DNA of 64,000 nt from Brevibacterium epidermidis NBRC 14811 (GCF_001570805.1 NZ_BCSJ01000017.1:62001-126000); one strand, 5' to 3'; positions 8,111 to 16,558 are shown, counted from the stretch's first letter. Notes: generated by a model not told the origin, from the letters alone. Program-made: numbers and translations.

Positions 8111-9835
8111 ATGACGAACGAATCCCCCAACGCCGGCCCGCAGAGTCCCGAGGCACAGACGGCGAATCCCGGCGCACGAGTCAAAGATGCTGTCGCGGTC
8201 CCCTCACCGCATTCCCCCGGTCCCGGTGCCCCCGCAGCCCCGTCAGCCGCTGCCGCCGGTTCCGGTCCGGCACCGGCGGCTGCCAATGACGCCCCGGAAC
8301 AGGTCGAGGTGGCTGTGGCCACCGATGCCGCCTATGCCGGCAAGGAAGCCGACCGAGTCCAGCTGCGCCGACCGCTGCGCAACGTCTCCGAGGTCCGACA
8401 CTTCTTCCGCACGAATCAGACCCCGATCTATTTCGTCGGCGCCACCCCGTTCAACCTGCTGGGTCTCGACCGGTGGGTGCGCAACTTCTCGTACATCACC
8501 TATTACGACGGCTGGGACGGCGGTCATCCGCGCGTCTTCTCCCCGCGGTACAAGCCCTATGTCGAGTTCGAGTCCGGTGAGGCGATCAACAATTGGCTGC
8601 TCCTCAACGCGGAGGTGCGAGCGCATATGACGCGCAATGTCCCCCACGGTGAGCGCGTCAAGGTGGCGATGGTCTTCTTCGACGAGGAGACGGAGCGGAT
8701 CTGCCGGGAACTCGGCTACGACCTCATCCTGCCGTCGGCGGCGCTGCGCAATCAGCTCGATTCGAAGATCGAGACGACGAAGCTCGGCAATGAGGCCGGC
8801 GCGTTCTCCGTCCCGAATGTGCTGACCACCGCTGATACCTATGAAGAGCTCAATGATCGCGCCGCCGAGGCGGGGCTGGGCTCGGATCTCGTCGTGCAGA
8901 CTCCCTATGGTGATTCGGGGAAGACGACGTTCTTCATCTCCGATGCCGCCGGTTGGGAGACGCACAAGGACGACATCATCGGCGAGCAGCTGAAGGTGAT
9001 GAAGCGGATCAACAACACCCCCGTCGCCGTCGAGGCGGTCATCACCTCCAGCGGCGTCCTCGTCGGCCCGTATCTGACCGAGCTGGCCGGCTTCGCCGAG
9101 CTCACCCCGTACAAGGGCGGTTGGTGCGGCAACGAGATGAAGCCCGATGTGCTCAATGCCGAGCAGCGGGCACAGACCCGAGAGCTCGTGCGCAAGATGG
9201 GCGAAGGTCTGCGCAAGCGCGGTTATCGGGGGTTCTTCGAGGTCGACGTCCTCGTCGATCTCGACACCGACGACTGCTACCTCGGCGAGCTCAATCCGCG
9301 CATCTCCGGGGCCTCGGCGATCACGAACGTCACGGCCGGCGCCTACGCCGATGTGCCGCTGTTCCTGTTCCACCTTCTCGAATACCTCGACGTCGAATTC
9401 GACCTCGACGTCCAGGAGATCAACGAACGATGGGAGGAGCTCTCCGGAGCTGACGAGTGGAGCCAGATGATCATCAAGGAGACGGCTCCGATCACCGAGT
9501 ACATCACGCATTCGCCGCTGACCGGCCAGTATTATCTCGATCAGTACGGAACACTGACGTACAAACGTGCGGCCCTGGACTGGCACCCGCTGCAGAACGG
9601 CAGCGAAGTCTTCTTCCTGCGCATCTTCGGTGCCGGGGACTATCGGTGGAAGGGTGCGGACCTCGGAGTGCTGGTGACGAAGAATCCGCTGCAGACGAAC
9701 GTCGGCGGTTCCGATGCGCTGAGCATCCGCGCCAAGCACTTCATCGATTCGATTCGGGCCATGTATGCCGGGGTTCCGGTCGTCCCGGACGATCCGGCAC
9801 CGGCCTTGGGCGGACCCGGGGCCAAGGGCGACTGA
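8111..9835 (+). CDS. ATP-grasp domain protein of unknown specificity
   Basis: A 574-residue protein; ATG at 8111 with AAGGAG upstream. The first ~85 residues are Pro/Ala-rich and probably disordered. The rest resembles the biotin carboxylase-like ATP-grasp superfamily: a nucleotide-binding loop VQTPYGDSGKTTFF, a central NEMKPD and a metal/ATP-binding ELNPRISGASA segment. ATP-grasp enzymes make an acyl-phosphate and join it to an amine or thiol. No biotin carrier or carboxyltransferase is near, so it is unlikely to be an acyl-CoA carboxylase. A beta-lactamase-fold hydrolase follows 124 nt downstream on the same strand. Substrate unknown. Confidence 0.72.
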   Translation: MTNESPNAGPQSPEAQTANPGARVKDAVAVPSPHSPGPGAPAAPSAAAAGSGPAPAAANDAPEQVEVAVATDAAYAGKEADRVQLRRPLRNVSEVRHFFRTNQTPIYFVGATPFNLLGLDRWVRNFSYITYYDGWDGGHPRVFSPRYKPYVEFESGEAINNWLLLNAEVRAHMTRNVPHGERVKVAMVFFDEETERICRELGYDLILPSAALRNQLDSKIETTKLGNEAGAFSVPNVLTTADTYEELNDRAAEAGLGSDLVVQTPYGDSGKTTFFISDAAGWETHKDDIIGEQLKVMKRINNTPVAVEAVITSSGVLVGPYLTELAGFAELTPYKGGWCGNEMKPDVLNAEQRAQTRELVRKMGEGLRKRGYRGFFEVDVLVDLDTDDCYLGELNPRISGASAITNVTAGAYADVPLFLFHLLEYLDVEFDLDVQEINERWEELSGADEWSQMIIKETAPITEYITHSPLTGQYYLDQYGTLTYKRAALDWHPLQNGSEVFFLRIFGAGDYRWKGADLGVLVTKNPLQTNVGGSDALSIRAKHFIDSIRAMYAGVPVVPDDPAPALGGPGAKGD

Positions 9836-9859
9836 GCCCGCTTTTCCACGTAGGGCAGA

Positions 9860-9897
9860 GCCGCCTCGGTGATAGTCTCAACACGACCCGAGGCGGC
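9860..9897. other. Inverted repeat between ATP-grasp and hydrolase genes
   Basis: GCCGCCTCGG (9860-9869) and CCGAGGCGGC (9888-9897) form perfect 10-bp arms around an 18-nt loop. There is no U-run, so it could be an attenuator, an RNA-stability hairpin or a protein site. The arm matches part of the over-represented 14-mer in this window. Confidence 0.5.
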
Positions 9898-9959
9898 GCC
9901 CGCCCGCCGTCCGCGGACCCGTTCCGCGGACAGACCGATGCGAGAATCAGAGGTGAAGA

Positions 9960-11216
9960 GTGATCGAACCGTCACCGGAGCAGACCGCGGCCACTCCCCC
10001 GGCAGACCAGGCAGTGACCCCATCGGCGCCTGTCGATCCGGCGGCCGGAATCGACCGGGACAATTGGCAGGACCCGGACAATGTGCGTTGGTCGTTCCAG
10101 AACGTCGCACGGGTCCTTCCCACGACGCCGATCTCCCGGGGCACCGGTCCGGTGGCCGAGCTGCCCGCCGATCTGCAGGACCTCGGCGAGGTCGAGGTTC
10201 CCGCGACGGAGTATTCGGAAGCGCGCAGCGTTCGCAGCGTCATCGAGTCCACCGACACCGATGCGTGGATGTTCATGCACAACGGGACCGTGCTCACCGA
10301 GGAGTACTTCGGGGAGATGAGCGCGTCGACCGAGCATCTGCTCATGTCGGTGTCCAAGTCGCTCGTCGGCACCGTCGCCGGTGTCCTCGTCGGTTCCGGT
10401 GACCTCGACCCGAACCGCCTGATCACCGACTATGTGCCCGAGCTCGCCGAGTCCGGCTACGCCGGGGCGACCGTGCGCCATATCCTCGATATGCGTTCGG
10501 GCATCCGCTTCTCCGAGGACTACCTCGACCCGAAGTCCGAGGTCAGGCAGATCGAGGAGTCGATCGGCTGGTCCGAGGCGAAGCGGGAGAACCCGGGCAT
10601 CGGCATGTATGAGTTCCTCACCACGCTCGAGGCGAAGTCCGAGCACGGCGGGGTCTTCGAATACCGGTCGTGCGAGACCGATGTGCTCGGGTGGGTGTGC
10701 GAGAAGATCGCCGGTGAGCGCATGCAGTCGCTCATGTCGCGGGTGCTGTGGTCGCGGATCGGTGCCGAACAGGATGCGATCATCGCCACCGATCAGTACG
10801 GGGTCGGGATGTTCGACGGCGGCATCAACACGACGCTGCGCGATCTCGCCCGGTTCGGCTTTGTCTACACCAACCGAGGTCTGTCGCTGACCGGGCAGCA
10901 GGTGGCTCCGACGACATGGATCGGCGATACGCTCACCACCACCGAGGATGTGCGTCAGGCATTCGCCGATGGTCCCGGAGACAACCGGATGCCGGGCGGG
11001 GCATATCACAACCAGTTCTGGTTCCCGTTCCCGGATTCGCATGCCTTCCTCGCTCTCGGCATCCACGGGCAGATGATCTATATGAACCCGGGTGCCAACG
11101 TCCTCGGTGTGAAGCTCTCGAGCTGGGGGCTGCCGCAGGATGCGGGGAAGCTGTTCCCGACGATCCGCGCGTTCGAGGCCCTCGCGAAGGCCGTCAACTC
11201 CCCCGCCGCGGAGTAG
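9960..11216 (+). CDS. Serine hydrolase, beta-lactamase / NylB-like fold
   Basis: A 418-residue cytoplasmic-looking protein without a signal peptide; GTG start at 9960 with GAGGTGAAGAG upstream. It carries the class C beta-lactamase/penicillin-binding fold catalytic set: SVSK (nucleophile Ser and Lys), the Tyr-x-Ser motif in EYRSCETD, and HGQMIYMNP in place of the KTG/HxG motif. The nearest characterised architecture I recognise is 6-aminohexanoate-dimer hydrolase (NylB) and related esterases or amidases. It follows the ATP-grasp gene in the same direction, suggesting opposing or sequential action on one amide or ester (inference). Confidence 0.82.
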   Translation: MIEPSPEQTAATPPADQAVTPSAPVDPAAGIDRDNWQDPDNVRWSFQNVARVLPTTPISRGTGPVAELPADLQDLGEVEVPATEYSEARSVRSVIESTDTDAWMFMHNGTVLTEEYFGEMSASTEHLLMSVSKSLVGTVAGVLVGSGDLDPNRLITDYVPELAESGYAGATVRHILDMRSGIRFSEDYLDPKSEVRQIEESIGWSEAKRENPGIGMYEFLTTLEAKSEHGGVFEYRSCETDVLGWVCEKIAGERMQSLMSRVLWSRIGAEQDAIIATDQYGVGMFDGGINTTLRDLARFGFVYTNRGLSLTGQQVAPTTWIGDTLTTTEDVRQAFADGPGDNRMPGGAYHNQFWFPFPDSHAFLALGIHGQMIYMNPGANVLGVKLSSWGLPQDAGKLFPTIRAFEALAKAVNSPAAE

Positions 11217-11401
11217 GCGGAGCCTGTTACCTCGGAGTCTCACGTGCCTTCGCCTGCAACGTGCCCCGGCCCGGATGTGTCCGAATCGCCACAGGTGTCG
11301 CCGGATCTGCACACCGAGCCGGGGTTTCCGGCAGTCGGCCATGGCAGAATCAAGGTGTATCGACAACGCTTGTGATCGCCTGAGCGCGAAGGAGAAACAC
11401 G

Positions 11402-11983
11402 ATGACCCCGATTCGCCGGTCCACTTGGATGCCCCGCCTGCTGACGGCCGCCGCTGGAACCGTACTCGCCCTGTCCCTGACGGCCTGCGGAGGCTCCGGA
11501 GGGGACGAACCCGCCGAGGGTCAGAAGTCCGAAGCGGCGCAGACCGAGAAGGGCGGCTTCGGCGGAGGTGCCGTCGAGTCGGAAGAGCCTGAATCCGCCG
11601 AGGCGGAGCCGACCGATACGAAATCGACCGACCCGTTCGCCGATGCTGCGAAGACGACGAACTGGGCCAGCGATGACGGCATGAAGATCGACAAGAAGGG
11701 CAACGGAGTCGTGCCGGCCTCATCGATCGAAGCCGACCTCATCGACCTCTTCGAGAACAAGCTCGATTTGAAGGTCAAGGAAGCCAAATGCGATTCCGAT
11801 ATGGAGCTCAATGAATGGTACGGCTTCAAATCGTGCCAGGTCTCCGTCAAAGACAAGGACGCCTACAAAGGCAGGAAGAAGTACTTCGGCACGGTGAAGA
11901 TCGTCGACCACAAGGACAAGATGGTCAAGTACGAACTTATGTTCCCCGGCATCGACAAGGAAGACTTCGACTTCAAGGACTGA
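11402..11983 (+). CDS. Secreted lipoprotein of unknown function
   Basis: A 193-residue lipoprotein; ATG with AAGGAG upstream. The N-terminus has basic residues, a hydrophobic stretch (LLTAAAGTVLALS) and a lipobox LTAC followed by GGSGG, so it should be lipidated at that Cys and anchored outside the membrane. Residues ~30-75 are Glu/Pro/Ala-rich linker. The rest (~80-193) is a compact domain with two Cys (EAKCDSDMELNE and FKSCQVSVKD) that could form a disulfide. No family recognised. It converges with the next gene with an 18-nt gap. Confidence 0.8.
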   Translation: MTPIRRSTWMPRLLTAAAGTVLALSLTACGGSGGDEPAEGQKSEAAQTEKGGFGGGAVESEEPESAEAEPTDTKSTDPFADAAKTTNWASDDGMKIDKKGNGVVPASSIEADLIDLFENKLDLKVKEAKCDSDMELNEWYGFKSCQVSVKDKDAYKGRKKYFGTVKIVDHKDKMVKYELMFPGIDKEDFDFKD

Positions 11984-12001
11984 TCACCGAGGCAGCTCTG
12001 C

Positions 12002-12970
12002 TCAGTTCGTCGAGACGTTCTCTGATCTGTCCCACCAGTCGAGGACCCGCTGGGCCTGCAGGGTCACCCATTTCGACAGTTCGCCGGCGGGAACATCGGC
12101 GTGGAACCAGACGTCCCCGTCGAGGCGGTGCTCCTGGTTCCAACGCCCGTCGTCGCCCCTGCGCGACCGGATCAACTCGACGGCCGCGGTCATTCGGGAA
12201 TCGGCGGCAGTGCCGTCGATGCTCGACGCTTCGCGGAAGTAGTCGAGTGCAGGCAGGATCCCGTAGAACCACCGACGAGGGTGGAAGAGCGCGAGGGCGC
12301 GGCGTTCAAAGGGCTCCCCGGTGCTGAGCTTGCGGAACAGGTCCCGCAACAGCAGGTATTCCTCTCCCCTGGCGCGGGCTTCCGCAACTCGTCCGCTGTC
12401 GCCTGTGGTCCTCTGGTAGTCGAGGAGTCCCACCAGCGCGTTGAGAGTGGAGTGGTAGGACGCGACCGTCGAACCTTCGACCCATTCGCAGTTCCACCCG
12501 CCGTCGGGCAGCTGGTGGTCGATGAACCAATCGACGAGGTCGTCGACATCGGCACCCAGCCACAGGCCGTTCGACAGGGTCCACGAGTTGATGCAGACAT
12601 CGACTTCGCCACCCCAGTAGGGCAAATCCTCGTATTCCCAGCGGGCCGATTCGAGCTTCTCTGCCGTGCCTTCCAACGCCGAGGCGGCCAGCCCCCATTC
12701 GCGCAGTTCCTTGAGCACCCATGTCGTGGCCGTCCACGGCTGGGCTCGGTCATCGTCGAAGGTGAAGTCGGAGGGGAAGTAGGCCCCGCCTGCCCATTGC
12801 CCGTCCGGGTCCTGGTGGGACAGCAGCTCTGCACCGAAGCCTTCGTGCTCCACTCGAGCGCGGGTTCCCTGCCAGATCGTGTCCTCTGCGCTGAGGAGAT
12901 CACGTTCGACCTGCCATCGCAGGGACGGGTCGGAGTCGAGGAGCCAGTCGGACAGTTCTGTGTTGATCAT
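12002..12970 (-). CDS. Squalene-cyclase/prenyltransferase-like alpha-toroid protein
   Basis: A 322-residue protein; ATG at 12970 with GGGAG 8 nt upstream. Trp/Gly-rich repeats resembling QW or prenyltransferase beta repeats recur (DPDGQWAGGAYFP, LPDGGWNCEW, GDDGRWNQEHRL), consistent with an alpha/alpha toroid. There is no DxDD cyclase motif and no signal peptide, and it is about half the length of a squalene-hopene cyclase. It is therefore probably not a cyclase. It stands alone between a lipoprotein gene and a tRNA pair. Function unknown. Confidence 0.72.
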   Translation of the reverse strand: MINTELSDWLLDSDPSLRWQVERDLLSAEDTIWQGTRARVEHEGFGAELLSHQDPDGQWAGGAYFPSDFTFDDDRAQPWTATTWVLKELREWGLAASALEGTAEKLESARWEYEDLPYWGGEVDVCINSWTLSNGLWLGADVDDLVDWFIDHQLPDGGWNCEWVEGSTVASYHSTLNALVGLLDYQRTTGDSGRVAEARARGEEYLLLRDLFRKLSTGEPFERRALALFHPRRWFYGILPALDYFREASSIDGTAADSRMTAAVELIRSRRGDDGRWNQEHRLDGDVWFHADVPAGELSKWVTLQAQRVLDWWDRSENVSTN

Positions 12971-13049
12971 CGTCGATCTCCCACGTCGGTCGAACAGTCT
13001 CTTCGAGAGTAGTTGCCGAACCGGACGATGACCATACCTGAGGTGCACG

Positions 13050-13098
13050 GGAACAAGAAAAGACCCCCACTCCGGGATCCGTCCCAGGTGAGGGTCTT
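13050..13098 (-). terminator. Terminator of the tRNA-Thr/tRNA-Met transcript
   Basis: On the minus strand AAGACCCTCAC pairs with GTGGGGGTCTT (13060-13098, with minor mismatches) and is followed by TTTTCTTG. It begins 4 nt beyond the CCA end of tRNA-Met. Confidence 0.8.
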
Positions 13099-13101
13099 GT
13101 T

Positions 13102-13178
13102 TGGTAGCGGGAGGGGGACTCGATCCCCCGACCTCACGATTATGAGTCGTGCGCTCTAACCAGCTGAGCTACCCCGCC
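13102..13178 (-). tRNA. tRNA-Met (CAT), elongator type
   Basis: Cloverleaf on the minus strand: acceptor GGCGGGG/TCCCGCT with terminal wobble pairs, D-arm AGCTCAGCTGGTTAGAGC, anticodon loop CTCATAA (CAT), T-arm GGGGGATCGAGTCCCCC, and an encoded CCA end. The first base pair and the D-arm do not look like an initiator tRNA. A CAT anticodon could also be modified to read Ile AUA; this cannot be decided by eye. Confidence 0.9.
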
Positions 13179-13205
13179 CCAGCGCCGCATTCTAGGCGGC
13201 ACGAG

Positions 13206-13278
13206 AGCCCCGAAAGGGAATCGAACCCTTGACCTTCTCCTTACCATGGAGATGCTCTGCCGACTGAGCTATCGGGGC
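13206..13278 (-). tRNA. tRNA-Thr (GGT)
   Basis: Cloverleaf on the minus strand: acceptor GCCCCGA/TCGGGGC, D-arm AGCTCAGTCGGCAGAGC, anticodon stem TCTCC/GGAGA with loop ATGGTAA (GGT), and T-arm AAGGGTTCGATTCCCTT. CCA is not encoded. It is 28 nt upstream of tRNA-Met and shares its promoter and terminator. Confidence 0.95.
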
Positions 13279-13288
13279 AACAGGTAAG

Positions 13289-13318
13289 AATTTACACGGG
13301 TTCGCGCGCTCTGGGCAA
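13289..13318 (-). promoter_or_regulatory. Probable promoter of the tRNA-Thr/tRNA-Met pair
   Basis: On the minus strand TTGCCC (13318-13313) and TAAATT (13294-13289) are 18 nt apart and lie 10 nt upstream of the mature tRNA-Thr 5' end, as expected for a vegetative sigma promoter. Confidence 0.6.
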
Positions 13319-13412
13319 ATCGGGTACCAGTGACGTCACTCACACGACACTGGTTCTTCGGTGAAACCTGCCACCGCACCCCGACCCGCACCGCTGTCAC
13401 CAGCGAAAACGC

Positions 13413-14213
13413 CTATTTCACCGGGTCGAATCGGCCCGCAAGAAATCCCTGCAGGCGACCGGGGTGGTTCGTGATGATTCCGTCGACCTCGGCACCGAGG
13501 AGTTCCCGCCATTCGTTCATCTCATCGGCAGTCCAGACGAAGACACCGAGGTCGTTGTCCATGATCTCGGTGACGACCGATTTGCGCATGGAGAAACCCT
13601 TGTACGAAGGATTGATCGCCACCGCCCCGAGATCCCGGGCGACCTCGATGTCCTCGGGCTTGGGGACCATGCGCAGAAGGAAGCGAGCCACCATCGGCAG
13701 CATGTCTCGGCAGGTCTCAAGCGTCTCGAAATTGAACGACTGGACGACCATCCGATCGGCGATCCCGGTCTCCACCACCAGCTCGGAGATTCTCGACACC
13801 GCACCCGACGACCACTCCCCCTTGAGCTCGAGAAGGAGTTCGCCGCCTCGGTGCTGGATGTCCCTCATCACGGCCGACAGTGTCGGGATGCGGACTCCGT
13901 TGAATCCCGGACCCATCCAAGAGCCGGCATCGACGAACGACAGCTCTTCGGCGGTGAGATTGACGACCGGCCCCTTCCGGTTCGTGGTTCTGTCGAGATC
14001 CGGGTCGTGGAGGATGACGGGAACACCGTCGGCGCTGGTCGAGGTATCGACCTCGATGAAGTCGACGCCGAGGGCGCGTGCGGCATCGACCGCGGCAAGG
14101 CTGTTCTCGGGAACAACCGCGGAATAGCCGCGATGGGCGATCACCAGTGGGCGGCTTCCGACTCTGGGGCGTTCGACGATGCCCCGCTCGTGGAGGAACT
14201 GCTGAAAACTCAT
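13413..14213 (-). CDS. Glycerophosphodiester phosphodiesterase
   Basis: A 266-residue GDPD-family TIM barrel that hydrolyses glycerophosphodiesters to sn-glycerol-3-phosphate and an alcohol. Seen: VIAHRGYS with the catalytic His and PENSLAA (about residues 25-38), the metal-binding EVD in DFIEVDTSTS, LHDPDLDRTT, and a later LLLELKGEW. No signal peptide, so it acts in the cytosol. TAGGCT lies 6 nt upstream of the ATG, indicating a leaderless transcript. Length and motifs are those of the UgpQ group. Confidence 0.92.
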   Translation of the reverse strand: MSFQQFLHERGIVERPRVGSRPLVIAHRGYSAVVPENSLAAVDAARALGVDFIEVDTSTSADGVPVILHDPDLDRTTNRKGPVVNLTAEELSFVDAGSWMGPGFNGVRIPTLSAVMRDIQHRGGELLLELKGEWSSGAVSRISELVVETGIADRMVVQSFNFETLETCRDMLPMVARFLLRMVPKPEDIEVARDLGAVAINPSYKGFSMRKSVVTEIMDNDLGVFVWTADEMNEWRELLGAEVDGIITNHPGRLQGFLAGRFDPVK

Positions 14214-14345
14214 GGCTTCAGCCTATGCCCCACCGAGCGCGATGTCCCACACAGATAGTCGACCAGCTAAGCCAGATTCGTCATGCAACCGATCTGGAAC
14301 CCGATTCCGCAGAATTCGGCGAACACCGCTCATACGCTGATTCAT

Positions 14346-15686
14346 GTGACCACTTCGATCCCCCGCCACCGCGATCTCACCCTCGACCTCGCCCGAGTCG
14401 TCTGCGTGCTCGTCGTCGTGTTCGTCCACCTCCTGCTCGTCGGGGTCGGCCGCAATCCCGACGGCTCCCCCTTCATCGTCAACCCGGTCTCCGGCGAACG
14501 CTGGTTCGCCCCGGCCACCTGGATCGCCGAGATCATGCCGATGTTCTTCGTCGTCGGCGGTTTCGCGGCCAAGGTCGGCTGGGAATCGGCCCAGCGCCGC
14601 GGCGAATCCGCCTCGACGTTCGTCCGCACCCGCTTGCGTCGTCTCGCACTTCCGGCGCTGCCGCTCTTCATCGTCCTCACTGCCGCTCTCACCACCGTCC
14701 GGTTACTCGGCATCGACCCCGATCTGGCCGACGCCATCGCCGTCCCCGTCGGCTCCGTCCTGTGGTTCCTCGCTGCATACGCCCTCGCCCAGGCCCTGGC
14801 GCCGTGGATGATCCGCTGGCATGAACGCAATCCGTGGCTGGCCCTCGTCGTCCTCTTCGCGGGAGCGTTCTTCGTCGACGTCGTCCGCTTGGTCGTCGGC
14901 ATCCAGGGCCTCGGGCTCGGTCGGATCCCCGCCGACGGCTACGGCATCGGTGACGAACTCTTCGGTCTGCCCAACGTCGCCTTCGTCTGGCTCTTCGCTC
15001 AGCAGATCGGCTTCTGTCTGCGCGACGGCTGGTTCTCCCGCGTCCGCTGGTGGAATCTCGTCATGATCGTCGCCGGATTCGCCTGCCTGGGACTGCTCGT
15101 CATCCTCGGCGAATATTCGGCGAGCATGCTCACGAATCAGTGGCCGCCGACCCTGCCGCTGGCCGTCCTCGCCGTCATCCAGGCAGCCCTGCTGACGCTG
15201 CTCCACCGGCCGCTGACGGCGATCATGGAGACTCGACCCGCCCAAGCCAACGTGTTCTTCCTCGGCAGCCGACTCATGTCCGTCTACCTGTGGCATGTGC
15301 CGGCGATCGTCCTGCTCACCGGAGTCCAGCTGCTGTGGTTGCCGATGCCCGATCCTGGCACCGGAGCCTGGTGGCTGAGCCGTCCGATCTTCGTCGTCGC
15401 CGTCCTGCTCGTCGTGTGGGCGATCTCGACGGTCACGAAACGTTGGGAGAGCCCACAGCCGATCCTCTCACCGAGGTGGCCCTCCGATGCCGTCACCGTC
15501 ATCGCCGTCGCCCTGTTCGTCTTCCAATCCCTGGCGATCTCCAGTTACGGACTCGACCTTCCGTTGGCCGTGCTCGGCCTCGTGTGCACCGCGATCGCGG
15601 TCGTCTTCGCCGGAGGGAGTTCGAACGTGCGCGCACCCGACGTTCCCTCATCAACGGCGGAAGCGATGCCACCATCGCCGAGGTGA
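14346..15686 (+). CDS. Acyltransferase family 3 integral membrane protein
   Basis: About 446 residues with roughly ten hydrophobic helices. It carries the acyltransferase-3 N-terminal pattern: LDLARVVCVLVVVFVH (the usual conserved R and H) and a second helix MPMFFVVGGFA. Such proteins transfer acyl groups to cell-surface sugars or lipids. The GTG at 14346 is preferred because TACGCT ends 7 nt upstream (leaderless spacing); an ATG at 14283 would add 21 poorly hydrophobic residues. The 3' end overlaps the convergent DUF1992 gene by 36 bp. Acceptor unknown. Confidence 0.85.
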   Translation: MTTSIPRHRDLTLDLARVVCVLVVVFVHLLLVGVGRNPDGSPFIVNPVSGERWFAPATWIAEIMPMFFVVGGFAAKVGWESAQRRGESASTFVRTRLRRLALPALPLFIVLTAALTTVRLLGIDPDLADAIAVPVGSVLWFLAAYALAQALAPWMIRWHERNPWLALVVLFAGAFFVDVVRLVVGIQGLGLGRIPADGYGIGDELFGLPNVAFVWLFAQQIGFCLRDGWFSRVRWWNLVMIVAGFACLGLLVILGEYSASMLTNQWPPTLPLAVLAVIQAALLTLLHRPLTAIMETRPAQANVFFLGSRLMSVYLWHVPAIVLLTGVQLLWLPMPDPGTGAWWLSRPIFVVAVLLVVWAISTVTKRWESPQPILSPRWPSDAVTVIAVALFVFQSLAISSYGLDLPLAVLGLVCTAIAVVFAGGSSNVRAPDVPSSTAEAMPPSPR

Positions 15687-16181
15687 ACCCACCGATTCCG
15701 TGTCGGTGAACTCCTCCTCTGGGGCCGCCTCGGTGCCGGTGTCGTTCTTCTTCGCGCTCCGCCGCTGCCGCCATGCGGCGACTTCCTTCTCGACGTCGCG
15801 GGGCGGGGTGAACACGGGTGGGCCGTCGCGCAGATCCATCACCGCCTCCCGCACCCGGGCGTTGAAACCGGCGAGGTAGTCGCGGACGTCGGATTCGGTG
15901 GAGAAGGCGTCGACGGTGTCTTCGAGGACGGCGTTCTCCTTGCGCAACTGGAACGCTGCCGGAGCGACGCCGCTGATGCCTTCGGAATCCATCTTCTGCT
16001 TGATCCACCAATCGGGATCAGAGGAGCTGTGCAGCCCGGACAGCGGTTTGCCGAGACCCGGCAGATCGTCAAAATCACCGCGTTTGATGGCCTTGTCGAG
16101 GGCGGATTCGACGACGGCATTGCGATCCTCGAGCGAATTCAAACGCCGAGGCGACTGCGCATCGTCAGTATCATCGCTCAT
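15651..16181 (-). CDS. DUF1992 (DnaJ-homologue C28-like) protein
   Basis: A 176-residue protein; ATG at 16181 with GGAGGGG upstream. The DUF1992 core is clear: VVESALDKAIKRGDFDDLPG-type sequence, GKPLSGL and DWWIKQKM, then a helical region. The family is found in bacteria and as the conserved domain of eukaryotic DNAJC28; its molecular role is not established. The tail after ~150 is charged and variable and overlaps the acyltransferase gene on the other strand. Confidence 0.9.
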   Translation of the reverse strand: MSDDTDDAQSPRRLNSLEDRNAVVESALDKAIKRGDFDDLPGLGKPLSGLHSSSDPDWWIKQKMDSEGISGVAPAAFQLRKENAVLEDTVDAFSTESDVRDYLAGFNARVREAVMDLRDGPPVFTPPRDVEKEVAAWRQRRSAKKNDTGTEAAPEEEFTDTESVGSPRRWWHRFRR

Positions 16182-16258
16182 CGGCTCGCCCCTCCTCGGC
16201 GGAGTTCATCTACGTTCTCAAACGGTAGGCGCCGACAATGACGCGGGGCAAGGGATCT

Positions 16259-16307
16259 GGGGTGGAAAAGAGAGAAGCTCCGTGACCTTTCGGTCACGGA
16301 GCTTCTC
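16259..16307 (-). terminator. Terminator after tRNA-Tyr
   Basis: A perfect 15-bp stem AGAAGCTCCGTGACC / GGTCACGGAGCTTCT with a 4-nt loop, followed on the minus strand by CTCTTTTCC. It lies 10 nt beyond tRNA-Tyr. Confidence 0.9.
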
Positions 16308-16316
16308 CGTTCTGCG

Positions 16317-16398
16317 TGGCAGATGAAGGATTCGAACCTTCGAAGGCAATGCCGGCTGATTTACAGTCAGCTCCCTTTGGCCGCTCGGGCAATCTGCC
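16317..16398 (-). tRNA. tRNA-Tyr (GTA)
   Basis: An 82-nt class II tRNA on the minus strand: acceptor GGCAGAT/ATCTGCC, D-arm with GCCCGAGCGGCC, anticodon loop CTGTAAA (GTA), a long variable arm, and T-arm GAAGGTTCGAATCCTTC. CCA is not encoded. Confidence 0.95.
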
Positions 16399-16558
16399 GC
16401 AGGTGGCGCTCGATGAGCACCTGAAAAGAATACAAGGCGCGGACCCGAATCACCAACTCGGTAGACACAGATCACAATTCGGGGCCTCGACTAGACTCGG
16501 AGGCAACAGCCACGCCCGTTTTCGACGGGCACCACCGATCGCAGACAAAGGAGCATTC

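Noticed and set aside
8243-9739. A 498-codon minus-strand frame opposite the ATP-grasp gene
   Set aside because: Composition typical of antisense shadows in high-GC DNA; the plus-strand gene has a ribosome site and conserved motifs.
8111-9835. Calling the ATP-grasp protein a biotin carboxylase subunit
   Set aside because: No biotin carboxyl carrier or carboxyltransferase domain or neighbour is present.
9972-11723. A 583-codon minus-strand frame opposite the serine hydrolase and lipoprotein genes
   Set aside because: Spans two real genes and the gap between them; low-complexity Arg-rich product, no start signal.
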